Both the position numbers and the translations under genes were made by a program. This document shows positions 31,574 through 39,656 of a stretch of 44,126 nucleotides of DNA, piece after piece. Source of the DNA: Desulfovibrio inopinatus DSM 10711 (GTDB taxonomy: Bacteria; Desulfobacterota; Desulfovibrionia; Desulfovibrionales; Desulfovibrionaceae). The DNA is taken from contig NZ_KE386884.1 in NCBI RefSeq assembly GCF_000429305.1, forward strand, positions 1 to 44,126, read 5' to 3'. Position 1 is the stretch's first letter. Every line of letters starts with the position of its first letter. The notes under the pieces were generated by a model, which was not told the origin of the DNA, made no database searches, and saw only the letters and a program-made list of their open reading frames with translations.

Positions 31574-32464
31574 ATGAGACAGCATCGTCTTTTTTGTGCG
31601 CTGACTCTGTTGGTGTGTATCTTTATCTTCCCCGTGCGTGTACACGCGGCCTCCGGGGATACACTTGTCGTCACCATGCGCCCCTTCCGAGAAAAGGGCA
31701 TCGACATCACCAAGGAATACAAAATTCAGCTTCTGGATTTGATTCTGCATAAGACCGAAGCGACCGACGGCCCTTATCGCATTGAGGTCATGCACGATGA
31801 GCAGATCCCGCAAAGCAGAGTTATAAAACTGATCGACAGCGGGAAACTCACGCTTATCGCAACCATGACCTCACGCGAACGTGAAGAACAGCTTTTACCC
31901 ATACGCATCCCTATTTATCGAGGACTCTTTGGGTATCGGATTTTCATCATCCGGCGTTCCGACCTGGACAAATTCGCGGCGATACATACGGCAGACGAAC
32001 TCAAGGCACTCTGGGCTGGCCAGGGACATGATTGGCCGGACACAAAAATTCTTCGAGCCAACGGCTATCATGTGACCACGAGTGCGGATTATCGCGGATT
32101 GTTCAGCATGCTTGAAAAAGGACGATTCGATTATTTCCCTCGCGCTGTCAGTGAACCCTGGCGCGAAATTGAGGCGGAAAAGACACGCGATATCGTGGTG
32201 GAACCCACCTTGATTCTCCATTACTACGCACCGGAGTATTTCTTTGTCTCCAAAACGAATACGAAACTTGCGGACCGCATACGCCGTGGATTCGAAATTA
32301 TTTTAAATGATGGCTCATCTGAGACGTTATTCAACACGCATTGGTACATTCAGAACACATTACAGAAGGCGAAAATAGCTGAACGAACAACGTTTTACCT
32401 GGAGAATCCGTTCCTGACTCCGCAGACGCCTTTGGACAGAAAAGAGCTGTGGTATCAGCCATAA
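31574..32464 (+). CDS. Periplasmic solute-binding-like protein (SBP family 3 fold)
   Basis: The start at 31574 has GAGGG five bases upstream. The signal peptide (LFCALTLLVCIFIFPVRVHA) is followed by a binding-protein-like domain with GLFGYRIFIIRRSDLDKF, SADYRGLFSMLEKGRFDYFP and a C-terminal segment (YYAPEYFFVSKTNTKLADRI) typical of transporter substrate-binding domain proteins. No transport genes are adjacent. It sits 48 bases after one hybrid kinase and 27 before another, so it more likely works as a periplasmic ligand-binding partner of these kinases than in uptake. That role is inference. Confidence 0.85.
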   Translation: MRQHRLFCALTLLVCIFIFPVRVHAASGDTLVVTMRPFREKGIDITKEYKIQLLDLILHKTEATDGPYRIEVMHDEQIPQSRVIKLIDSGKLTLIATMTSREREEQLLPIRIPIYRGLFGYRIFIIRRSDLDKFAAIHTADELKALWAGQGHDWPDTKILRANGYHVTTSADYRGLFSMLEKGRFDYFPRAVSEPWREIEAEKTRDIVVEPTLILHYYAPEYFFVSKTNTKLADRIRRGFEIILNDGSSETLFNTHWYIQNTLQKAKIAERTTFYLENPFLTPQTPLDRKELWYQP

Positions 32465-32491
32465 GGCTCCTCAAAAAAAGTATCGGTCGTC

Positions 32492-35400
32492 ATGAAGCAC
32501 TCTGCAACACCTTTGGTCCCGATACGGCATTCGCTGGCCATACAACTTTTGACTGTGGTGCTTACCGCATACGTCATTCTTGTGGTTGGCATGACCTCGG
32601 CCCAAGTTGCTGCACAATACATCCATGTAAAAAACGAGATTCTGCACGAGTTGGAAATCCTGGAAACAACGCTGAAACCAGGATTGCGTCAGGCTCTCTG
32701 GGAGATGAATACACCACAAATCCGATCGATCATGATCGGTGCGGCTCAACTTCCGGTCATGGTCGGTACGGTCATCGAAGACTCATCCGGAAATGTTATT
32801 TTCAGAGTTGGTACCGTTCGGGACCACCAGAGTGTTCTTGACGTGAAGGAAGACGGGACATCCCAAAAAAACTCATCGTCTTTCACCCTCTTTCATCGTT
32901 CTTTTACCATGCATTACACCCGCGGCAACCAGGATTTTGAAATTGGTCGGGTGACTTTGTTCACCAGCTCGGGCGTCGTGATGAATCGCCTGCGGTTTGG
33001 CGTATCTCTTTTAATCGTCAGCGCACTTGTTCGACTGATCATCATAGGAGGATTGTTTCTTTGGATATTTCGACAAATATTGAGTCGCCCCCTGGCAAAA
33101 TTTACGCAGGCTGCGCAACATTTAAGCATGGAAAATCTGGAAAAAGCCAATGTCCACATCCGAACCAAGGGGAGAAATGAGCTGAAAGTCTTGGAAGAGG
33201 CGTTCAATTCCATGGTGCAAAATCTGCTTCTTTCCCGTGAAAATCTTCATGAGCTGAATCAATCCCTTGAGCTGCGTGTGAAAGAGCGCACGGAAGAACT
33301 CTCGGAAGCCAATACACGCCTCAGGACAGAAATTGAGGACCGCAAACGGACCCAACAGGCTTTGGAAGAATCGGAATCCGAAATGCGCGCTCTCTTTGCC
33401 AGCATGAACGATGTCATCATGCTGATGGATAAGGATGGACGATATTTGAAGATTGTTCCGACGTCTCAGGACCTCTTATACCGTCCCCCCAAAGAACTCC
33501 TCGGCAAAACCGTCCATGATGTTTTTTCCCCAGAGCAGGCTGATGATTTTCATCATTCTATTCAAAACAGCTTAAGCAAACGCCACATCGAAAAGATGGT
33601 GTACAGCCTTTCTCTTGAAGGAAAGGATGTATGGTTTGAAGGGACGATTTCACCGGTCTCGCACAACACCGTTTTGTTTGTGGCTCGGGATATCACCGAA
33701 CGCATTATCGTTGAAAAACGTCTGCATAGAGCCAAAGAGGCCGCCGAGGCCGCCAACAAGGCCAAAAGTGAATTTTTAGCGAACATGAGTCATGAAGTTC
33801 GCACGCCTATCAATGCCATCATTGGCTTGAACCATTTGGCCCTGCAAACGGAATTATCTGCGAAACAACGTGAATACTTGCTGAAGATTGAGAATTCCGC
33901 TGGCGTTCTCATGCGCTTGATTGACGATATCCTCGACTTCTCTCATATCGAAGCATACCAATTCGAATTGGAACATCACAAATTTTCTCTTCGCGAGATC
34001 ATGACGCAATCCAGTGAAATTATTGCCTCCCAGTGCAAAAAGAAAGGTCTGGAATTTAATCTTGCTATCGATGAATCCATCCACGATCGGCTCACTGGGG
34101 ATGTCTTCAGACTCCGCCAGGTCATGCTCAATTTGGCTTCCAACGCCGTTAAATTCACACAGAAAGGCTCCGTCTCTCTCATCGTGACGCAAGAAACGGA
34201 AACACGGCGTCACGTCACTCTGAGATGTTGCATACAGGACACCGGAATCGGCATCAGTGAAGACCAACGGGCCCAACTCTTTCAGCCCTTTCACCAAGCC
34301 GATGCCTCGTTTTCCCGAGCGTACGGTGGCACAGGCCTCGGGCTCGTTCTGAGCAAGAGTCTCGTTGAATTGATGGATGGCGAAATCACGGTCAAGAGCA
34401 CATTGGGCATGGGAAGCACATTTATTTTCACCACCCGCTTTGAAAAAAGCGACATGCTTGAACCCGAGATGCTTCCCAATATCCCTATAGAGCAATTTCA
34501 TTCTGTATTGAACGGCTTCCGTGTGTTGCTTGTCGAAGATAATGCCGTCAACCTGGAGGTCGCCAGCGAACTGCTCCAACAGGTCGGCATCAACGTGACG
34601 CCGGCCCGCAACGGCAATGAAGCGGTGGAGTACGCCACGAACGGCACATTCGATGCCATTTTGATGGATCTCCAAATGCCGGTTATGGATGGACTGACGG
34701 CGTCTTTGGAAATTCGTGACCGGCTAGGCGATACCACCCCTCCCATCATTGCCATGACAGCCAATGCGATGCCTTCCGATCGCAGGAAATGCTTGGATGC
34801 CGGTATGAATGATCACATCTCCAAGCCCATTGCGTCGTACGCATTGTATGCACTCTTGGTACGATGGCTCAAACCCGATGCCACATTTTCCGTCTCCTCT
34901 GCCCTACCACCGGAATCGGATGATGTTCTACACTTTCCCTCGATAGAGGGTTTGGATACAGCCCAAGGCCTCAGGAACGTCAATGGCAATACCGAGCTGT
35001 ACAAACGCGTTCTCCTCACCACCCTGCGCGAGCATCGCAACGTGACGAACACGGTAGACCATCTGCTCATGCGCGGAGACATTCACTCCGCTCGCCGTCT
35101 CGTCCACTCACTCAAAAGCGTTGCCGGGACTATTGGGGCCGAAAAACTGCGCGAGGCAAGCATCATTCTGGAAATCGTTTTACACGCCGGCACGGCGAAT
35201 TCCAGTGCGCTCCTTGCGGAATGGACATCGGAAGTTCATCGCGTCATAAACGCTTTAGAACGTTTTACGCAAAAATCTTCCCCCGTGCTTCACGATGCGC
35301 AAGAAAAGACATCAACGAATGTCCCGCCGAATACAGAGGAGCTGAAACACCTCGTCACCGAGCTTGAAATGCTCATTCTCGAAGGGGACACCGCTGCACT

Positions 35401-35548
35401 CGATATTGTTGAAAAACTCAACCTCATGCTGCAGGCATCGGACGTGTCACATGACATCGAGACATTGAAGAATTTGTTGCACGAATATGAATTTGAGAAG
35501 GCACGGGAAACCTTGCTCAATGTGATGCATGCACTTAAACTCGACTAA
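32492..35548 (+). CDS. Hybrid sensor histidine kinase: HAMP, PAS, HisKA, HATPase, REC, HPt
   Basis: The 1018-residue protein has two membrane helices (about 15-35 and 170-190) enclosing a periplasmic sensor of about 130 residues, with QALWEMNTPQIRSIMIGAAQ typical of such kinases. HAMP and a coiled coil (to about 290) are followed by PAS (about 300-410), HisKA with H434 (MSHEVRTPI) and HATPase (NLASNAVKF, DTGIGI, GGTGLGLVLS). A receiver has D726 (LMDLQMPVMDG) and an HPt has H872 (VHSLKSVAGTIGA). It is similar to the kinase at 28001 from HisKA onward, suggesting duplication of the phosphorelay half, while its sensor part differs. It probably forms an operon with the preceding binding protein and the diguanylate cyclase that follows. 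Confidence 0.93.
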   Translation: MKHSATPLVPIRHSLAIQLLTVVLTAYVILVVGMTSAQVAAQYIHVKNEILHELEILETTLKPGLRQALWEMNTPQIRSIMIGAAQLPVMVGTVIEDSSGNVIFRVGTVRDHQSVLDVKEDGTSQKNSSSFTLFHRSFTMHYTRGNQDFEIGRVTLFTSSGVVMNRLRFGVSLLIVSALVRLIIIGGLFLWIFRQILSRPLAKFTQAAQHLSMENLEKANVHIRTKGRNELKVLEEAFNSMVQNLLLSRENLHELNQSLELRVKERTEELSEANTRLRTEIEDRKRTQQALEESESEMRALFASMNDVIMLMDKDGRYLKIVPTSQDLLYRPPKELLGKTVHDVFSPEQADDFHHSIQNSLSKRHIEKMVYSLSLEGKDVWFEGTISPVSHNTVLFVARDITERIIVEKRLHRAKEAAEAANKAKSEFLANMSHEVRTPINAIIGLNHLALQTELSAKQREYLLKIENSAGVLMRLIDDILDFSHIEAYQFELEHHKFSLREIMTQSSEIIASQCKKKGLEFNLAIDESIHDRLTGDVFRLRQVMLNLASNAVKFTQKGSVSLIVTQETETRRHVTLRCCIQDTGIGISEDQRAQLFQPFHQADASFSRAYGGTGLGLVLSKSLVELMDGEITVKSTLGMGSTFIFTTRFEKSDMLEPEMLPNIPIEQFHSVLNGFRVLLVEDNAVNLEVASELLQQVGINVTPARNGNEAVEYATNGTFDAILMDLQMPVMDGLTASLEIRDRLGDTTPPIIAMTANAMPSDRRKCLDAGMNDHISKPIASYALYALLVRWLKPDATFSVSSALPPESDDVLHFPSIEGLDTAQGLRNVNGNTELYKRVLLTTLREHRNVTNTVDHLLMRGDIHSARRLVHSLKSVAGTIGAEKLREASIILEIVLHAGTANSSALLAEWTSEVHRVINALERFTQKSSPVLHDAQEKTSTNVPPNTEELKHLVTELEMLILEGDTAALDIVEKLNLMLQASDVSHDIETLKNLLHEYEFEKARETLLNVMHALKLD

Positions 35549-35590
35549 ATTAAAGCTGTTCATTGTGGATATAGGATTAATGGAGACCAC

Positions 35591-36520
35591 ATGCCCGACC
35601 GCGAACATCGGCCCAAAATACTCATTGTCGATGACGAAAAGACCAATATCGATGTCATCGTCGGCTTGCTGAACACCCAGTACAAAACCGTTGTTGCGCT
35701 CAACGGCGAGCAAGCGTTGAAACGCCTTGAACGTCCACCATTACCGGACCTTATTCTTTTGGATATCATGATGCCGGGAATGGACGGGTATGAAGTCTGC
35801 CGGCTCATCAAAGAAAATCCCACAACGCGCCATATTCCCGTTATATTTATCACCGGGAAAAGCGACGAACAGGATGAAGCCAAGGGATTTCAAGCCGGGG
35901 CTGTGGATTACATCACCAAGCCATTCAGCCCCATTATTGGCATGGCACGCGTCAACACCCATATCGAGCTCAAACGCCGTGGCGACATGCTGGAAAAGCT
36001 TGCCGGATTAGATGGTCTGACCGGCATTCCGAATCGTAGACGATTCAATGAATACCTTGAAGCAGAATGGAAACGGGCATATCGCCACCACACCCCATTA
36101 TCCCTCTTGTTGCTCGATATCGACTACTTCAAACTCTACAACGACTACTACGGCCATTTGAAGGGAGACGGAGCCCTTAAAAGAATTGCCGAAGTTCTTT
36201 CAAGAACAATGCTCCGCCAAGAAGATCTCGCAGCCAGATACGGCGGCGAAGAGTTCGCTTGTATCCTTCCTCAAACACGCTCAGAGGGAGCAACTCTTCT
36301 CGCGCAAAAAATCCTGGACGACATCCGCGAACTGAAAATTCCTCATCAACTATCAGAAGTTGCTGAACACGTTACCGTCAGCATCGGTATCAGCAGCCCC
36401 GACGTGACCAATCTTCCATCCCCTCACGATCTTGTCGATCAAGCCGATAATGCGCTCTATCAGGCAAAACATGCGGGAAGAAACCGATACGCCCTGTTCA
36501 CTCCGAACAAATCGGATTGA
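35591..36520 (+). CDS. Response regulator with diguanylate cyclase (REC-GGDEF)
   Basis: The receiver domain (1-125) has the acid pair DD (residues 14-15), phospho-acceptor D58 (LILLDIMMPGMDG) and K in ITKPFSP. The GGDEF domain follows (about 140-305) with GGEEF at 218-222 and the inhibitory site RxxD (RQED, 209-212) exactly five residues upstream. It should make c-di-GMP from two GTP when phosphorylated and be feedback-inhibited. It lies 42 bases after the second hybrid kinase, the likely phospho-donor through its HPt domain. The product could act on the PilZ domain of the Alg44-like protein at 20800, but that link is only suggested by proximity. Confidence 0.93.
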   Translation: MPDREHRPKILIVDDEKTNIDVIVGLLNTQYKTVVALNGEQALKRLERPPLPDLILLDIMMPGMDGYEVCRLIKENPTTRHIPVIFITGKSDEQDEAKGFQAGAVDYITKPFSPIIGMARVNTHIELKRRGDMLEKLAGLDGLTGIPNRRRFNEYLEAEWKRAYRHHTPLSLLLLDIDYFKLYNDYYGHLKGDGALKRIAEVLSRTMLRQEDLAARYGGEEFACILPQTRSEGATLLAQKILDDIRELKIPHQLSEVAEHVTVSIGISSPDVTNLPSPHDLVDQADNALYQAKHAGRNRYALFTPNKSD

Positions 36521-36641
36521 GCGGAATTCCGGGATATCGTCACGATGCGTTGAAGCGATGCATGCGTTGTCGTGTGCATGACCTCATATAAATTCCTGTA
36601 TATATTGCACCCCGCTAAAGTTTTTGAAGAGGGGATGGGGT

Positions 36642-36689
36642 CTGGGGAAGGGGAGAAACTTTTTCCAAAAAGTTTCTCCCCTTCCCCAG
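36642..36689. repeat. Perfect 23-bp palindrome between convergent genes
   Basis: Arms 36642-36664 and 36667-36689 (starting CTGGGGAAGGGGAGAAAC) are exact complements around a two-base centre. T5 and A5 runs lie at the tip. It sits between the convergent cyclase and small-protein genes and could terminate both. The surrounding sequence (GCTAAAGTTTTTGAAGAGG before, GCCGCCGGAGGC after) is like a dispersed intergenic element I associate with Desulfovibrio genomes; only one copy is in this window. Confidence 0.85.
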
Positions 36690-36717
36690 CCGCCGGAGGC
36701 ACCTCTCCTCCCAATAC

Positions 36718-37179
36718 TTACCGCCTTACTGCTTGCAAAACACGCGAGGCTGCCACGGCAAAGGCGATATTTCGCTTTGTGCTTGTGCTTGTTTCAAGCA
36801 TTCCTTGTTCGCTTATCGGTGAACTTTCGGATGCCAGGAGGAGTGCTTCTTCAAAGGCGATACGTAACTTGAGAAACGACGACTCAATTTCCGGATAGGT
36901 ATTATTCTCGCGCCAGGGCAGTTTGATGCGTTCATCATACTGACCGACTTTGTGCGATGGCGTCATGAGCGAATAATATTCTTTCGGCTCCCAGTCGCTT
37001 CGTTCGTTCTGCTCCGGCCAGCAGTGCATCCAGCCGGTGTCCGGGGGTTTGGGAATGGTACTTTCCACCCGCACAGACGAAACGGCCAGTTCTCGCTCAT
37101 GTTCCGTCAGAGTAATGGTGTAGTGCAAGGTGGGGCGATAATTGCCGCGTTTTTTGATAATTTTCCATGAAATATTCAT
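36718..37179 (-). CDS. Small protein of unknown function linked to MoxR/VWA genes
   Basis: The true start is probably the ATG at 37179, which overlaps the stop of the VWA gene (ATGA), so translation is coupled; longer open sequence upstream is inside that gene. The 153 residues begin MNISWKIIKKRGNYRPTLHY and form a beta-rich first half with charged strands (TITLTEHERELAVSSVRVES). A Trp-containing middle follows (GWMHCWPEQNERSDWEPKEY), then a helical C-terminus. There is no signal peptide. No family is recognised; from the operon it may be a partner or client of the MoxR-VWA pair. Confidence 0.75.
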   Translation of the reverse strand: MNISWKIIKKRGNYRPTLHYTITLTEHERELAVSSVRVESTIPKPPDTGWMHCWPEQNERSDWEPKEYYSLMTPSHKVGQYDERIKLPWRENNTYPEIESSFLKLRIAFEEALLLASESSPISEQGMLETSTSTKRNIAFAVAASRVLQAVRR

Positions 37180-38510
37180 AGGCTCGACTCCATGATCACA
37201 ACCTCCCCGAAGGGAGGCGGTGTGTGGTCTTTGTTCGCTGTCACCCATAACACCGGGTACGGCGGTTCCTCGGGAAATCCAAGGCTGTTCAAATCCGTGA
37301 AATACACCACACAGGCAGGGAGAATACCGTCTTGATCCAACCGATCGAACGGAGGACGAAAACTCGTTCCTCCTCCGCCCTTGGCCCGAAAATTTAAAGG
37401 AAGGTCCCACCGCCCAAGCCGTTCTTGCGACGTCACCTGCGCATCACAGGTGAAGACCGTCATCTCGCTCTCGAACGCTTCCAACATAGCTGAAAGCTCG
37501 GCGGCAAACGCGTCAAGGTCCGGTTGTGTAATACTTCCCGAAACATCCACGGCAACAGCGATCTCAGACAGTTCCCGGCTGTGCAGTCCGGGGAGGTACA
37601 ATCCCGCATGCAAATACCGTCTGTTGGGCCGCACCCAAGAAAAATCATTGCGTGCCGCATCATCCAGAAATTGCCGTAACAATTCCTGCCAGCACAACCG
37701 CGGGCTGAGGATATCGGCAACAAGACGCTCCAGCCCCGCGGGCAGATCACCGGCTTCACGGGATGCGTTCACCGCCTGGGCAAGGGCCGCACGCCAAGAC
37801 GTTTCGTCCTGTTCAACCATGGAACTCTCGACATCACCATCACCGTTGTCATTGGTAGCGGCATCGCGCACTTCACCGATGAGCCCGGAACCATCACCAT
37901 GTTCTTGGGCAACGTTACCTTCTTCGCTGAACGTGCCTGAAGCACTGGAGGATGAATCCGCGTGCGCATCGCTGTCTTGCCCAACGGACGTGCTGGCGTC
38001 GTCGTCCTGGGTGGTCCCTCCGGACGAACTCCCGGAACCCTCGATGTCCTGGGTTGTCTCTTTGTCTTCGTCGGCTCCGTCCGTGGCACCGGCTTTGTTT
38101 TCTTCGTGACGGGTGATGAGATGACGATAAATGGCATCGGCGCTTTTCCCCTCGTAGGCTGCATCGTGCAAGAATCCACTGGGCAACTCAACGCCAGCTT
38201 CGATCAGTAGCGGATTGATGGCATAATCGCAGGCCTTGTTCCATAACGTTGTATCGCGATCCCCCCGACGCAAATGATGCAAGCAGGCACAATGCAACAC
38301 CTCGTGGCATTGCACCCCGCGCACCTTCTCCAGCGGCAACGCATTGATATATGCGGGATTGTAGGCCAGGACGTTGCCGTCGGTCCATGCGTTCCGACAT
38401 GTTGTGTCTTCACGCAAGGTGAGCCGCAGGGCCAAACTGGCAAAAAAAGGATGATTCAACACGAGATCGCTTCTCGCCTTGATCATTTTCATACGTGCGT
38501 TCGTATCCAT
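37176..38510 (-). CDS. DUF2201 putative metallopeptidase with VWA-like domain
   Basis: The N-terminal domain has HEVLH (residues 69-73), a zinc-protease-like motif, followed by HH at 78-79 and a helix of the DUF2201 type (DTTLWNKACDYAINPLLIEA). Residues about 140-235 are a low-complexity acidic linker (D, E, S, G, T). The C-terminal domain is VWA-like, with the MIDAS pattern DVSGS in EIAVAVDVSGSI and a later GGGGTSFRPPF. This is the usual partner of MoxR AAA ATPases of the next entry. Such pairs are thought to act as chaperones inserting cofactors or remodelling complexes. The start is two bases after the MoxR stop. Confidence 0.9.
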   Translation of the reverse strand: MDTNARMKMIKARSDLVLNHPFFASLALRLTLREDTTCRNAWTDGNVLAYNPAYINALPLEKVRGVQCHEVLHCACLHHLRRGDRDTTLWNKACDYAINPLLIEAGVELPSGFLHDAAYEGKSADAIYRHLITRHEENKAGATDGADEDKETTQDIEGSGSSSGGTTQDDDASTSVGQDSDAHADSSSSASGTFSEEGNVAQEHGDGSGLIGEVRDAATNDNGDGDVESSMVEQDETSWRAALAQAVNASREAGDLPAGLERLVADILSPRLCWQELLRQFLDDAARNDFSWVRPNRRYLHAGLYLPGLHSRELSEIAVAVDVSGSITQPDLDAFAAELSAMLEAFESEMTVFTCDAQVTSQERLGRWDLPLNFRAKGGGGTSFRPPFDRLDQDGILPACVVYFTDLNSLGFPEEPPYPVLWVTANKDHTPPPFGEVVIMESSL

Positions 38511-38512
38511 CG

Positions 38513-39496
38513 CTACACAAGAACATCGCTATTGGCACAAGCCCAGCCCTTGAACGCCTCGGTTTCCACAATGTCGGGTTCGACAAACGCGGCTTCGCGC
38601 ATCAGCAACACACTGAATTCAACGGGTAAGCGCGAGGCAAACCGAGCAATATCCGGCATGGTCGCGCAGGAGGCTTCCCGTGAGACGGCCTCGCACAGAG
38701 CAAGCACCACGGCAGGATCGTCGGGAAGAGGAACCGTTTCCGGATTTGCCATCACTTCGTTGGGGGTCGGCATGCTATCGCAAATGCGCAAAAACTCCAT
38801 GCACTCGGCGGCGGCCCCCTGCCCGACCGCGCCGCTAATCAGCGCGGACAAGATGTTCACATCCGAAGGAACACTCACGATGTGAGAAACAAATGCCCAC
38901 GAACGCGGTGTCGGAAACGCCTTTGCATTCGCCTTCGGATCAAAAGCATGCAACAGCTTCGGACGAAAACGCAGAAACGCACGGATACGCGGATCTACTC
39001 CGTTATGCTTGGCCCAAACCAACCAGTCGTCAATATCGGGTTCCACGTCGAGATGGACCATTCTGTTGGCAAGGGCGGACGGCATGCGATGCGTGACTGC
39101 TCGATCGGATTCACGATTGCCCGCGGCAATCACGGTCCACCCATCCGGCAAAATGTACTCCCCGAGGCGACGATCAAGAATAAGCTGGTAGCAGGCCGCT
39201 TGAACAAGTGGTGGAGCGGTGTTGAGTTCGTCGAGAAACAACACGCCCTGCCCGCGCTTGGGGAGAAACGACGGCGGCCGCCACACGGTTTCCCCCGCCT
39301 CATTGAATGCCGGCACGCCACGCAAATCCACCGGATCAAGTAAGACGGCGCGAATATCCACCAGGTCCAACCCCTTACGAGCCGCGACCTGTGCCACCAC
39401 CTGACTCTTCCCCACCCCAGGCGGCCCCCACAAGAACGTGGGCTGGCGCAGTTCCAACAAGACTCCCAAAGCCTTCTCTATAGCTGACGGTTGCAT
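38513..39496 (-). CDS. MoxR-type AAA ATPase
   Basis: The 327-residue ATPase has Walker A GPPGVGKS (residues 24-31), a DIRAVLLDPVDLRGVP segment, and Walker B VLFLDELN. Sensor 1 is VIAAGNRESD, and PSALANRMVHLDVE is the arginine-finger region. GGGAGG lies nine bases before the ATG. It is the first gene of a three-gene minus-strand operon with the DUF2201-VWA protein and a small unknown protein. A promoter with a Fur-box-like sequence is immediately upstream, so the operon may respond to iron. Confidence 0.92.
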   Translation of the reverse strand: MQPSAIEKALGVLLELRQPTFLWGPPGVGKSQVVAQVAARKGLDLVDIRAVLLDPVDLRGVPAFNEAGETVWRPPSFLPKRGQGVLFLDELNTAPPLVQAACYQLILDRRLGEYILPDGWTVIAAGNRESDRAVTHRMPSALANRMVHLDVEPDIDDWLVWAKHNGVDPRIRAFLRFRPKLLHAFDPKANAKAFPTPRSWAFVSHIVSVPSDVNILSALISGAVGQGAAAECMEFLRICDSMPTPNEVMANPETVPLPDDPAVVLALCEAVSREASCATMPDIARFASRLPVEFSVLLMREAAFVEPDIVETEAFKGWACANSDVLV

Positions 39497-39522
39497 CTCT
39501 TTTGCCTCCCGTTTTTGAGGAG

Positions 39523-39551
39523 GATTTATTGAAATTGATTATCATTGTCAA
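39523..39551 (-). promoter_or_regulatory. Promoter overlapped by a Fur-box-like site
   Basis: On the minus strand, a perfect -35 TTGACA (39546-39551) is 17 bases from a -10-like TAAATC (39523-39528). The plus-strand sequence GAAATTGATTATCATTGTC (39531-39549) matches the Fur consensus GATAATGATAATCATTATC at 15 of 19 positions and fills the spacer and part of the -35. Fur binding here would block transcription of the MoxR operon. The -10 match is imperfect. Confidence 0.6.
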
Positions 39552-39600
39552 CACAAAAACTTGGAGAGCAAACCCAGCGAAGAAACAATTTTTCTTGAAT

Positions 39601-39651
39601 GTGAAACAATTTCACTCCATAATCGCTTCATATTATGAAGCGATTATGGAG
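39601..39651. promoter_or_regulatory. Adjacent palindromes covering the fic Shine-Dalgarno
   Basis: A small palindrome GTGAAA-CAA-TTTCAC (39601-39615) touches a large one with perfect 17-base arms (39615-39631 and 39635-39651, centre ATT; left arm CTCCATAATCGCTTCAT). The Shine-Dalgarno GGAGG (39648-39652) lies at the end of the right arm, and the ATG is four bases on. In RNA the hairpin would hide the ribosome site; in DNA it could be an operator for an autoregulator. Confidence 0.7.
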
Positions 39652-39656
39652 GATAT

